From: Balneolaceae bacterium
Lineage (GTDB): Bacteria; Bacteroidota; Rhodothermia; Balneolales; Balneolaceae
DNA length: 51,062 nucleotides
Assembly (NCBI GenBank): GCA_003559375.1
Contig: PWLN01000265.1
Coordinates: 1 to 51,062 of the forward strand
Direction: 5' to 3'
The position numbers were made by a program, and so were the translations under genes. The first letter of the stretch is position 1. Each line of letters starts with the position of its first letter. Below the pieces are notes generated by a model. The model searched no databases. It was not told the DNA's origin and saw nothing but the letters and a program-made list of their open reading frames with translations. Below, piece by piece: positions 1 to 9,582 of this stretch.

Positions 1-50
1 ACAATGGACAATGGACAGAAGATAATTAATTCTTAGTGCATTCCATCTGT

Positions 51-116
51 CGCTATCGCTCCAGCTTTTCATCCCGACATGTTTATCGGGACTTCCGCTA
101 ACGCTCCAGCTTTTCA
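51..116. repeat. Imperfect direct repeat (cgctatcgctccagcttttca / cgctaacgctccagcttttca) flanking a short hairpin (tcccga...tcggga)
   Basis: Copies at 51-71 and 96-116 match at 20/21 positions; inverted repeat 72-77/86-91 lies between them. Confidence 0.7.
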
Positions 117-142
117 CTTTTAAAAAAGTACCGGATCTGTCT

Positions 143-1027
143 TCAAGAATGCACCTTCGTATCCCTGATAAACTTTCTGGCTGCCAATCGGCTTCCCCAT
201 AATCCCATCAATATTGACAAAATAATAAGGCTGCCAACAAGGTAGTACCACTCTCCATATGGCCATGACAATTCATCAATCTGGGGAATATATATTGGTA
301 TCAGCCACTCAAACCCGATAGTAATTACAATAGCAGCAAAACTGCCTGCAATAATCCCCTGGAGGATACCTTCCACCAAAAATGGGCGGCGTATAAATGA
401 ATTGGTTGCACCTACAAGTTTCATTGCGCGAATTAAATCACGCTTTGCATATATCGTGAGGCGTATGGTATTGAATACGAGAACAATGGCAACCAAAAGA
501 ATAAAGATTCCAATACTGACGCCTGCAATCATCAGCATGTCTGTCCGCTCCTCTATTGTTTCAAGCAGAGCCAGATTAAACCGCACCTCATCCACTCCCT
601 CATAGCTCCGAAATTCCTGTACAAGTGAATCAACCTGAATCACACTTACCTCATCTGCTATCACCACACGAAACGATGCAGGCAAAAAATCAAGTGATGC
701 AATCGCTTCAGAACCCATTCCGAATTCCTGTTGAAATACTTTCGACGCACTGTCTTTTGATATATAACTGAGCCCGGAAACTTCGGGTTTACTTACAATT
801 ACATCTTCCAACCTGCGAGTTTCCGATTCATTTAAATCTTACAGGAATATTTCGATCTCAACCTGCTGCCTAAGTACTTGAGCCACCTCGTATGCATTAT
901 ACCCCACCCGAAAAAGCACCCCAATCAATAAAATGGCTATAAAAAGGGAAAACATGGATGTAAATGCTGCGAGCTTGGCTCGCCCGAGCCCGGCAAATCC
1001 TTCTTTTAATACATATCCTGCACTCAT
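143..1027 (-). pseudogene. ftsX: Cell division protein FtsX-like permease, interrupted by an in-frame TAA at 839-841
   Basis: ORFs 839..1027 and 143..811 are in the same frame. Joined reading is ...VAQVLRQQVEIEIFL*DLNESETRRLEDVIVSKPEVSGLSYISKDSASKVF..., which matches FtsX topology (N-terminal TM, ECD, C-terminal FtsX TM block). Confidence 0.8.
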
Positions 1028-1037
1028 TTTGAGTAAT

Positions 1038-3113
1038 CTAATTAGTAAATAAAACTCTTATTCCAAAACGGAACCTCCGTTCCGGCATCGGATACCCTGT
1101 CGATTCAAAGTAGCCCAGTTGCCCAGCCCGGTCAAATAAATTTTCCCATTTCAGAAGAATCATAAACCATCGAACCCTGGCCGACAGATCAAAGTCTACC
1201 CGATAATACGAGGGGTTAAAAAATTCGTTTGTCCCGTGCTGCCAGCGGTTTAGTGGTGAAATAAATTCTGCGGTTCTGAAAATTTGTGGTGATACCATTC
1301 CCGAAAATCCGGCCTTTACATAAGTGGCACGATCAAAAAGGTAATTTTTCCAGTAAATATGGCTTTTAATCCATATTCGGTCACCAGATGTATTTAAGAT
1401 TTGATTTATTGGATTCGGGCTCTCTGACACAAAACTTTTAAACGTACCAGAGACTTCACCTTCAAATACACGGGAATCGAGTGTAAGCCATGCCGTACCG
1501 CTGAGCACCTCATACGGATCAATGGCTGTAAATTGATTGTCTTCCCCGATAAATATTCCATTGCTGGTTTCCCTGAAATCACCACGCACACCAATTGTAA
1601 AAATATCTGTCAGTCCAAAAGAAACCTCAGCTCCCACTGAGTTTGATTCTTCATTTGGCAGGGCATCGTTTCCAAAATACTGATTTGATGTCCAGTAAAG
1701 CGACTGAATGTCGGGGGCTCGAGACAAAAGGCCGCCAAAAACTGAAAGCCTCAGACGATCAGTTGGAGATAATACAAACCTGCCCGAAATTTCTGTTGTA
1801 AGGCGACCGTCATTCCAGGTTGTGGCACTTGTCCTGGCGTCGATATTGGCAAAACGGGATAAAGGTTGTGAAGCACGGAGCTCCCCATGAGCTCCGGTCC
1901 AGGTCGATTCAGTAAGATTTTGTTTCTCTCTTTCAAATAATACGAATGCACGCGCCGAAGCAGAAGCTGATGCAGAACCTATGCCTATATGATGTCTTGC
2001 ATAGAGTTCGAGATTCCCAAAATCAGTAGCAATACTATCAGTACCGGCTATTAGTTCCCACGCATCACTCTGATAATGAAGGCCAAATATTGAAGATACA
2101 TCCCTGGAAATATCCCGGCGGTGATGTAGCTGAACATAGACATCCTTTGATGCCTGTGTGGAATTTGCACTATTTTGTAATGGGCTTGCAATAAATCTGT
2201 TGAAAGGGAAAAAGCGGGGATCTGTTATGTTGTATCCAAATGGTTCCTGTCTGTCCAGGGAGTTATTAATATAATTAAACCTTACAAGCCAGTTTTCATT
2301 AAGCTGATGGTAAATCCTGGCAACCACCTGTCTGCCTTCCACATTTTGCCTTGTGTAACCTCCCCCATCACGCCTGTCCCAGAATGAGAGTTCAAGATTG
2401 GTGGTTTTCAAAAAATTTTGTGTAAATGCGAATTCAAGATTTCTGTGATTGAACTTACTCTCATCAAAGTTCAGATAGGTACGGGGTTGAATAATGTAGT
2501 GATCACGCAGCCTTACTTTTGCATCATAAACAGCGCCATAATCAGCCTCCGAGAATTCAGATATCTTGTGTACAGCCAGCCTGTTCCAGTTCACTGCACC
2601 GGTTAGGGGGTCGTTCAGCTTCATGCCTTCCATTTCGAGGTTCAGATGCCTGCTTTCAAATGCATGGAGTTCCATAGCATCCATTCTTCCTTTTGTACCC
2701 ATGCGATATGTGATTACACCTCTTTGAGAGTGAAAACGGTCGAATAAATTTACGAGCTGAGTCCACCTGAGTGTGCTGTCGGTTTCGGAAACGTCAAAGC
2801 CCTCTGTTATAGAATAATTCCAGATATGAACAGTATCGGGCCGGGCCCGCCGCTCCTCGTCGGGTGGCGGAGCATCCCATGGTTGTCTTGCACCATCGAT
2901 GGTACGCAACGGCGGTAAGACAGGTTCACGATCTCTGATTGTTAAAACCGGTACCTTTCTGTAAATATCACCGTTATTTGTGGTATCCAATTGTGCCTGA
3001 TAATAATACTTACCATAACCTGAAAAAGAATCTTCATACAGATCCGGTGCTGCCTGTAAAAAACCGGAAAACAGAAAAAAGAACGCAATCCAAATTACGG
3101 AGTTGTATTTCAA
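1038..3113 (-). CDS. TonB-dependent receptor-like outer-membrane beta-barrel protein
   Basis: Signal peptide, many alternating amphipathic strands, C-terminal '...WENLFDRAGQLGYFESTGYPMPERRFRFGIRVLFTN' typical of TBDR-type barrels; TTG start overlaps the cinA stop. Confidence 0.7.
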   Translation of the reverse strand: MKYNSVIWIAFFFLFSGFLQAAPDLYEDSFSGYGKYYYQAQLDTTNNGDIYRKVPVLTIRDREPVLPPLRTIDGARQPWDAPPPDEERRARPDTVHIWNYSITEGFDVSETDSTLRWTQLVNLFDRFHSQRGVITYRMGTKGRMDAMELHAFESRHLNLEMEGMKLNDPLTGAVNWNRLAVHKISEFSEADYGAVYDAKVRLRDHYIIQPRTYLNFDESKFNHRNLEFAFTQNFLKTTNLELSFWDRRDGGGYTRQNVEGRQVVARIYHQLNENWLVRFNYINNSLDRQEPFGYNITDPRFFPFNRFIASPLQNSANSTQASKDVYVQLHHRRDISRDVSSIFGLHYQSDAWELIAGTDSIATDFGNLELYARHHIGIGSASASASARAFVLFEREKQNLTESTWTGAHGELRASQPLSRFANIDARTSATTWNDGRLTTEISGRFVLSPTDRLRLSVFGGLLSRAPDIQSLYWTSNQYFGNDALPNEESNSVGAEVSFGLTDIFTIGVRGDFRETSNGIFIGEDNQFTAIDPYEVLSGTAWLTLDSRVFEGEVSGTFKSFVSESPNPINQILNTSGDRIWIKSHIYWKNYLFDRATYVKAGFSGMVSPQIFRTAEFISPLNRWQHGTNEFFNPSYYRVDFDLSARVRWFMILLKWENLFDRAGQLGYFESTGYPMPERRFRFGIRVLFTN

Positions 3114-4396
3114 GGATAATTAGGTTTTAGTTCGTAAGGGTAACCGTGTAATCCGATGAGCTGCCGTCTCACACATTCGAGTACAGTTGCCGCGGTTCTT
3201 TCTTTATTTATAAGCCTGTCATTAGAAAATATCGTTTGTAATGCAAAAGTATTGCCTTGAAATGAAAAACCCATCCAGACCAGGCCCACGGGTTTTTCGG
3301 TGGTGCCACCACCAGGCCCGGCTATACCGGTTGTGGATATACCAATATCTGCATTAAGCAAACTTGCCACTCCTATTGCCATCTGAATGGCAACCTGTTT
3401 GCTCACGGCCCCAAAGTTTTCCAGATCTTCTTTATTCACACCAAGCAGCCCTGATTTAACGTCATTCGAATAAGCAATCACACCTCCCTTCATGTAAACA
3501 CTGCTGCCGGGGATATTGGTAAGTTCATTTCCCAAAAAACCACCTGTACAGCTTTCAGCAACTGCTATGGATAAATTCCTTTCATTCAGAACTCGGCCAA
3601 TAACTTCTGCGAGTTTAAGATTTTTACCTTTCCCGAAAATATAGGCACCTGCACGTTCTTTTAGCTGTTGCCTGATAAATTTTAGTTTTTCTTCTGCAAC
3701 TTCATTGTTTTCACCACTGGCACTTATGCGTATGGTTACACCGGAAGGTGCAGGTAAAAATGCCACTCCAACGCCATTATTTACAAATTCGTCAAGATTT
3801 CCAATATGATCGCTGAGTGTACTCTCTGGAATTCCTGCCGTTTTATAATATTCTGTTACACACGCATCAAGAAACGGAAATGTATTTCTTATACGTGGTA
3901 CCACTTCGTGTTCCATAAGGTATTCCATTTCATAAGGTACACCGGGAAGCACTGCAAGATATCGATTCTCTAAATGAAACCACATCCCCGGAGCTGTTCC
4001 CATTTTATTAAAAAGTACATCGCACACTTCAGGTACCATCGCCTGCTCAATATTAGATTGAGATAGTTTAAATCCCCTTTTTTTAAAAATTTGCCGGATA
4101 TGCTCCAGGACTACTTTTTTGTTTACAAGCCTGCATTTAAAAATTTCAGATACAACTCTTTTGGTCACATCATCATGAGTTGGCCCTAAACCGCCGGTTA
4201 CAATCGTTAAATCTGCCTGACTTAGCGAAAAACTGATGTGTTCATGAATAGCTTCCGGATCATCCGGAATAGTAAATACCCGATCTACAGAAAAACCTGT
4301 TTCTGTAAGGTAAATACCAATTTTTGATGCATTTGTGTTGATTGTATCACCAATCAGCAGTTCGTTGCCAATCGAAATAATGTGTGCTTTTTTCAT
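3110..4396 (-). CDS. cinA: CinA family nicotinamide-nucleotide amidase / competence-damage protein
   Basis: N-terminal MoCF-like 'IISIGNELLIGDTINTNAS', 'TGGLGPTHDD'; C-terminal CinA amidase 'AVAESCTGG...GIAGPGGG'. Start placed at internal Met 4396. Confidence 0.93.
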   Translation of the reverse strand: MKKAHIISIGNELLIGDTINTNASKIGIYLTETGFSVDRVFTIPDDPEAIHEHISFSLSQADLTIVTGGLGPTHDDVTKRVVSEIFKCRLVNKKVVLEHIRQIFKKRGFKLSQSNIEQAMVPEVCDVLFNKMGTAPGMWFHLENRYLAVLPGVPYEMEYLMEHEVVPRIRNTFPFLDACVTEYYKTAGIPESTLSDHIGNLDEFVNNGVGVAFLPAPSGVTIRISASGENNEVAEEKLKFIRQQLKERAGAYIFGKGKNLKLAEVIGRVLNERNLSIAVAESCTGGFLGNELTNIPGSSVYMKGGVIAYSNDVKSGLLGVNKEDLENFGAVSKQVAIQMAIGVASLLNADIGISTTGIAGPGGGTTEKPVGLVWMGFSFQGNTFALQTIFSNDRLINKERTAATVLECVRRQLIGLHGYPYELKPNYP

Positions 4397-4517
4397 ATCA
4401 AGAGAAAATAGGGCTTTGTAGAACAACCATAAAATTTTGTATTTCTCAATTTTTCCAAAAACACAGAATTATGAAAACTTCATACCATTTAATTGGTTTG
4501 AGTGTTACCTTTAGCTC

Positions 4518-5114
4518 GTGGATAAAATACCCAACATAATAAGCGGCTTCAGGTTGCTAATGGCACCGGTGTTTCTGATCCTCTTTATTCAGGATGATAT
4601 CTTATGGAGGGGCCTCAGCCTTTTTGTATTTCTTATAGCTGCACTCTCTGATATTATTGATGGGTATTATGCCCGCAGATACGAAGTGGAAAGTGATTTT
4701 GGCGTTTTTCTCGATCCGCTTGCCGATAAATTTCTGACCTTCGCCGGATTTGTCTGCCTTCCTTTTCTTGACCCTCAGCATTTTCCGTGGTGGGCTGTAT
4801 TTCTTATTGTGATCCGCGACATTGCTGTAACCTCTCTCCGGATCTTTGCAAGCCGCCAAGGAATTGTACTTGAAACAAGGACAACCGCTAAAGCTAAAAC
4901 AGCCATACAGATGGGTTATCTGTATGTTGCCTTGTTATTTGGATTTCTCATTTTATTTGGCGGAGCATTTGATGAACTGGTGCGTACCATTTATGCTACT
5001 AATATTTTTTACTGGGGAATGATGGCGGTTGTATTCATCACGGTTTATTCCGGCATCGAATATCTTATAGTTAACCGGAAGTTATTCTATTCTGCTGCTC
5101 ATGGAGCAGATTAA
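4518..5114 (+). CDS. pgsA: CDP-diacylglycerol--glycerol-3-phosphate 3-phosphatidyltransferase
   Basis: CDP-alcohol phosphatidyltransferase motif 'SDIIDGYYARRYEVESDFGVFLDPLADK'; GTG start. Confidence 0.92.
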   Translation: MDKIPNIISGFRLLMAPVFLILFIQDDILWRGLSLFVFLIAALSDIIDGYYARRYEVESDFGVFLDPLADKFLTFAGFVCLPFLDPQHFPWWAVFLIVIRDIAVTSLRIFASRQGIVLETRTTAKAKTAIQMGYLYVALLFGFLILFGGAFDELVRTIYATNIFYWGMMAVVFITVYSGIEYLIVNRKLFYSAAHGAD

Positions 5115-5574
5115 GTATTATACAGGCATCTTATTTGGGGCAGGGCTGCTGCCATTTGCACCCGGCACCTGGGGCAGCCTGTTTACCCTGCCATTTATCT
5201 ATCTTGTTGCATTTTATTTTCATAATGCCGGAGTAATTGCTTTGGTTCTGATTACCATTTTTCTCTCATTGTGGAGTGCGCCTGCTGCTGTCAGGAAACA
5301 TGGTGAAGATCCGGGCTGTTTTGTGATGGATGAAAGTGCCGGCCAGACTGTAACTTTTCTATTTGTCCCTTTTCATTATCAATGGTACACGGATATTTGG
5401 ATACTTTTAGGCGGTTTCCTGCTATTCAGGGTGTTTGATATTTTTAAACCATTTGGCATCAGGGTATTGGAGAAAATCAGCGGAAAATTTGGTATATTGT
5501 CCGATGATTTACTTGCAGGTGTTTACGCTCTCATCTGTCTTCAAGTGATCCTCTACCTAATCAACGTTTTATAA
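5101..5574 (+). CDS. pgpA: Phosphatidylglycerophosphatase A
   Basis: 'GAGLLPFAPGTWGSL', 'DESAGQ', 'ILSDDLLAGVYA' PgpA motifs; overlaps pgsA. Confidence 0.92.
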   Translation: MEQIKYYTGILFGAGLLPFAPGTWGSLFTLPFIYLVAFYFHNAGVIALVLITIFLSLWSAPAAVRKHGEDPGCFVMDESAGQTVTFLFVPFHYQWYTDIWILLGGFLLFRVFDIFKPFGIRVLEKISGKFGILSDDLLAGVYALICLQVILYLINVL

Positions 5575-5753
5575 ATGTGAGAAAGCCACTGCCAAACGAT
5601 GATTATTTAACAGGGGAAATTCAATACTGGCCAGGATTCGATGGAAATCAATAATATGCAGTTAACAATCTTTTCGTATCGTGGCCTATGAAAAACCTGT
5701 GCCACTACCAGTTTTTTGAGTGCATAAAGAATAGTTATTTACGTTAATTATAC

Positions 5754-6395
5754 ATGATTTTAGATAAACCTTTTTCGAGGGAACTTGCAAAATCCCTTTT
5801 GCATATTAATGCAGTAATACTGAGGCCAAATAACCCGTTTACATGGGCTTCAGGTTGGCATTCACCCATTTATTGCGATAATCGCCTTACTTTGCGATAT
5901 CCTGAAATCCGGAAACAGATTTCAAAGGCTTTTGTAAAAATTATCAATGAAAAATTTGAATCAGCAGATGTAATCACAGGAACTGCAACCGCAGGAGTAC
6001 CACATGCTGCATGGGTTGCACAAAACCTTAACAAACCACTTGCATACGTACGCGCAACTGCCAAATCTTATGGATTAGGCAATCAAATTGAAGGTGGTGT
6101 CGACAAAGGGCAGTCTACCGTTGTTATCGAAGATCTCATTTCTACTGGTGGATCTGTTATTTCCGTGATCAATGCTCTTCAATTTATCGGTGCCGATGTA
6201 AATGCTGTTCTTAGTATTTTCACATACGGTTTTGACAAGGCCATTCAAAAGTTTGAAGAGAAACATATTCCGGTTTATACACTTACAGATTACACAACTT
6301 TGATTGATGTAGCCCTTGAGCTTGGACGTATTCAGGACGAAGACCTGAAATTATTAAATGCCTGGAGAAAAACTCCTGAAACATGGCCGAATTAA
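5754..6395 (+). CDS. pyrE: Orotate phosphoribosyltransferase
   Basis: 'NPFTWASGWHSPIYCDNR' and PRPP motif 'STVVIEDLISTGGSV'. Confidence 0.95.
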   Translation: MILDKPFSRELAKSLLHINAVILRPNNPFTWASGWHSPIYCDNRLTLRYPEIRKQISKAFVKIINEKFESADVITGTATAGVPHAAWVAQNLNKPLAYVRATAKSYGLGNQIEGGVDKGQSTVVIEDLISTGGSVISVINALQFIGADVNAVLSIFTYGFDKAIQKFEEKHIPVYTLTDYTTLIDVALELGRIQDEDLKLLNAWRKTPETWPN

Positions 6396-6859
6396 ACTCT
6401 GAGCCCTTGCAATTTGCTGCAGCAGTTACTGCAGTTACACTGATTTCCGGCCGCAAACTTTCCCGAAATTTTGCATACTACCGTTCAGAAAGGCACCCGG
6501 GTCAATTTGTGCATCGAAATGAACTTCTTGTGCTTTGCCATAAAATAAAAATGGAAATATTTGGTATGCATAATATGATGGAAAATCCCGAAAACAGATA
6601 CTCTCCCTACCTCGTAGCAATAGCCGGGGAAATCAATGACTGTTTTGAGGAACTTCACCGAAAAATCCTCTTTTTTGATCCGTCAACTATATCCAGCATT
6701 ATACCAGAAATTGATGCACAGCGTTCTTTTTGGAGACAATACAGCGATGAGGATTTTTATGGTGAAAACCTGAACTATTTACTCGAAGCCAGCATATCAA
6801 ATGCTATACATTCAATCGAAGGCTCCATTAAAAATTTACCTCAGTCAGCTCAATGCTGA
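6383..6859 (+). CDS. Uncharacterized protein
   Basis: 158-aa ORF overlapping pyrE by 13 nt on the same strand; no recognised motif. Confidence 0.6.
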   Translation: MAELNSEPLQFAAAVTAVTLISGRKLSRNFAYYRSERHPGQFVHRNELLVLCHKIKMEIFGMHNMMENPENRYSPYLVAIAGEINDCFEELHRKILFFDPSTISSIIPEIDAQRSFWRQYSDEDFYGENLNYLLEASISNAIHSIEGSIKNLPQSAQC

Positions 6860-6880
6860 AATTTTAGTTGAACATAACAC

Positions 6881-7717
6881 ATGATCATGAAGTATCTTAT
6901 TCCAATTATCAGCCTTCTGTTTCTAACCGGTTGTCTGGACTCAGGTAGCGATCCATTTGGACAACCGGTTGACGATACCGATTTTCTTCTCGAAAATTCA
7001 ACAAAACCTGGAGTAATCGTCACAAACAGCGGGCTTCAGTACAGAGTTATTGAAGAAGGCGATGGTGAGAAGCCGACTACCGGTCAGGTGGTATTTATTG
7101 ATTATGTGGGAAGGCTTGTAAGTGGCCAGATTTTCTCACGGTCTAATGGATTGGATTATCTTACGTTAACACAAAATATTCTCCCCGGCCTGTTTGAAGG
7201 TATTCAATTGATGAATACAGGCTCCAAATATGAATTCGTAATTCCAAGTGAACTGGGTTTTGGAAATGAACCGCCGGTAAACACCCCTGTAAGGCCAGGC
7301 TCCGCATTGATCCTGGAAATAACGCTTGATTCATTCCTGTTAATCCCTGATCAATTTCTTGCTCAGAACTCTGCTAACGAAGATATCCAGGTAACTGACA
7401 GTGGCCTGCAATATCGTGTTATTAGAGAAGGTGAAGGTGATAATGCTGGTGCAGGGTCAAATGTTCGAGTGCGTTACACCGGAACATTGACAAACGGGCT
7501 TGAATTCGACCGATCACCCGGTAATGATCCAGTTCCTTTTAATACCAACCAGGTATTACCGGGCTTTTCCGAAGCCCTGAGACTAATGAATCGCGGCTCA
7601 AAATACCAGTTTTTTATTCCGCCAAATCTTGGTTATGCATCGCAACCACCTGTTGGTTCTCCTATACCGCCTAATGCTGTACTGGTATTTGAGGTTGAAT
7701 TAGTTGATATTTCATAA
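6881..7717 (+). CDS. Lipoprotein with two tandem FKBP-type peptidyl-prolyl cis-trans isomerase domains
   Basis: Lipobox 'LLFLTGCLDSG'; two repeats of 'SGLQYRVI.EG.G...V...Y.G.L..G..F.RS...'. Confidence 0.92.
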   Translation: MIMKYLIPIISLLFLTGCLDSGSDPFGQPVDDTDFLLENSTKPGVIVTNSGLQYRVIEEGDGEKPTTGQVVFIDYVGRLVSGQIFSRSNGLDYLTLTQNILPGLFEGIQLMNTGSKYEFVIPSELGFGNEPPVNTPVRPGSALILEITLDSFLLIPDQFLAQNSANEDIQVTDSGLQYRVIREGEGDNAGAGSNVRVRYTGTLTNGLEFDRSPGNDPVPFNTNQVLPGFSEALRLMNRGSKYQFFIPPNLGYASQPPVGSPIPPNAVLVFEVELVDIS

Positions 7718-7851
7718 GCCTCATTCTTGATCGAAAGTTTCCACAAGCCTGGGTTGTTCATATATATCACGAATACAATCTGTGAAAAATTCAATTATCA
7801 AGATTGATAATGGATTCTTATTTTGCGGTCCGAAAAAATAAAAAAACAGGT

Positions 7852-9210
7852 ATGACCAATAAAACCTTTTACATCGAAACATACGGCTGCCAGATGAATT
7901 TTGCGGATTCGGAGGTAGTGAATTCAATCCTGATGAACCAGGGAATGGCACCGGTGCAACGTGCTGAGGAAGCCGATGTAATATTTGTGAATACGTGCTC
8001 AATACGTGAAAATGCAGAATCACGGGTATGGAACCGGTTAAAAGAATTTCGTGCGCTCAAAAAAAACCGGGGCGATTTAACAGTCGGTGTATTAGGCTGT
8101 ATGGCAGAACGTATCCGTGAGCAGATTATTGATAAGGAAAAACTTGTGGATATTGTGGTTGGGCCTGATGCTTACCGCGATATTCCCAACCTATTAGCGG
8201 AAGTTGAAGATGGCCGCAAAGCGGTAAATGTTTTGCTTTCACTTGAAGAAACATACGCCGATATAAGCCCGGTTCGAACGAGTGGGAACGGTGTTACAGC
8301 ATTCGTTTCCATCATGCGGGGCTGCGATAATATGTGCTCTTTTTGTGTAGTTCCATTTACTAGGGGCCGTGAGCGAAGCCGGCCGGTTCAAAGTATACTC
8401 AGGGAAATTGATGAATTGGAACAGCAGGGATACAAGGAAGTTACGCTACTTGGGCAGAATGTTAACTCCTTTAAATATGAAGGCACCGATTTTACCCTTT
8501 TGATGGATGAAGTAAGCAAACGTCATTCTGAAATCAGATTCCGATTCTCTTCACCACATCCCAAAGATTTTCCCGAACCCCTTCTTCATCTGATAGCCGA
8601 ACGACCGAATCTTTGCAAATCCATACACATTCCCGCTCAATCAGGCAGCAGCAGTATGCTTGAACGAATGAAGCGCCCATATACACGTGAGCAGTATCTT
8701 GAGCTGATCGATAAGATGAAGAGTATTATTTCCGGTGTATCACTTTCAACTGATATCATTGCGGGTTTTTGTGATGAAACTGAGGATGAACACCAGGACA
8801 CGATGAGCTTGATGAAGTTCGTGGAGTTCGATCTTGCCTATATGTTCGCATATTCAGAAAGGGAACGTACCTATGCTCACCGAAAATACAAAGATAATGT
8901 ACCGGATAAGGTTAAAAAGAGGCGTCTGACAGAGATAATTCAACAACAAATGTCTATCCAGGATAAAAATAATAAGAAGGAAATTGGCCGGCGTCATCTT
9001 GTACTGGTTGAAGGGGTAAGTAAACGTTCTGACACTCAGCTATCAGGACGCACTGATACCAACAAGATGGTAGTGTTCGACAGAGAAACCCATCAGAAAG
9101 GTGATTACATTGAAGTGGAGATTACTGACTGTACAGCTGCAACACTCATTGCACGTCCCGTAGAAAAAAGTTCAATTGCAAGTTTTAAAAGAGAACCGGC
9201 ATACGCCTGA
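7852..9210 (+). CDS. miaB: tRNA-2-methylthio-N6-dimethylallyladenosine synthase
   Basis: 'FYIETYGCQMNFADSEVV', radical-SAM 'CDNMCSFCVVPFTRGRERSRPV', TRAM-like C-terminus. Start placed at Met 7852. Confidence 0.95.
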   Translation: MTNKTFYIETYGCQMNFADSEVVNSILMNQGMAPVQRAEEADVIFVNTCSIRENAESRVWNRLKEFRALKKNRGDLTVGVLGCMAERIREQIIDKEKLVDIVVGPDAYRDIPNLLAEVEDGRKAVNVLLSLEETYADISPVRTSGNGVTAFVSIMRGCDNMCSFCVVPFTRGRERSRPVQSILREIDELEQQGYKEVTLLGQNVNSFKYEGTDFTLLMDEVSKRHSEIRFRFSSPHPKDFPEPLLHLIAERPNLCKSIHIPAQSGSSSMLERMKRPYTREQYLELIDKMKSIISGVSLSTDIIAGFCDETEDEHQDTMSLMKFVEFDLAYMFAYSERERTYAHRKYKDNVPDKVKKRRLTEIIQQQMSIQDKNNKKEIGRRHLVLVEGVSKRSDTQLSGRTDTNKMVVFDRETHQKGDYIEVEITDCTAATLIARPVEKSSIASFKREPAYA

Positions 9211-9582
9211 ACCTTACATTATCAATCACAGCTTTCCACTTGTTCCACCTGGCTGCGCGAACAAAAAGTCATCTGATGAGTTCCATCGAAAAACGAACCA
9301 CTTACAAAATAAGATAATCCCCGAACAACTCGTCTGATGACTTCCGGGTAATGGGGACTTGCCGCCGGACGATTTGATAGACCGATAAACCGCCCCGAGG
9401 GATCCCAATGGCAAATAACCGCTGAACGCTACGCGTACAAAAGATGATCATTTAGTGAGAACCCGTATTAACGGAATGTAAAATCCATTGATTCATAGGA
9501 TATTTAGCGGATTCAGGTGAATTACAGTGATATTTTTCTGATCTTTTAAGTATATCATTTTAACGAATTTCTTAAAAAAATC

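Noticed and set aside
9226-9414. 62-aa minus-strand ORF in the miaB to M20-like gap
   Set aside because: Short, no motif, isolated; more likely chance ORF.
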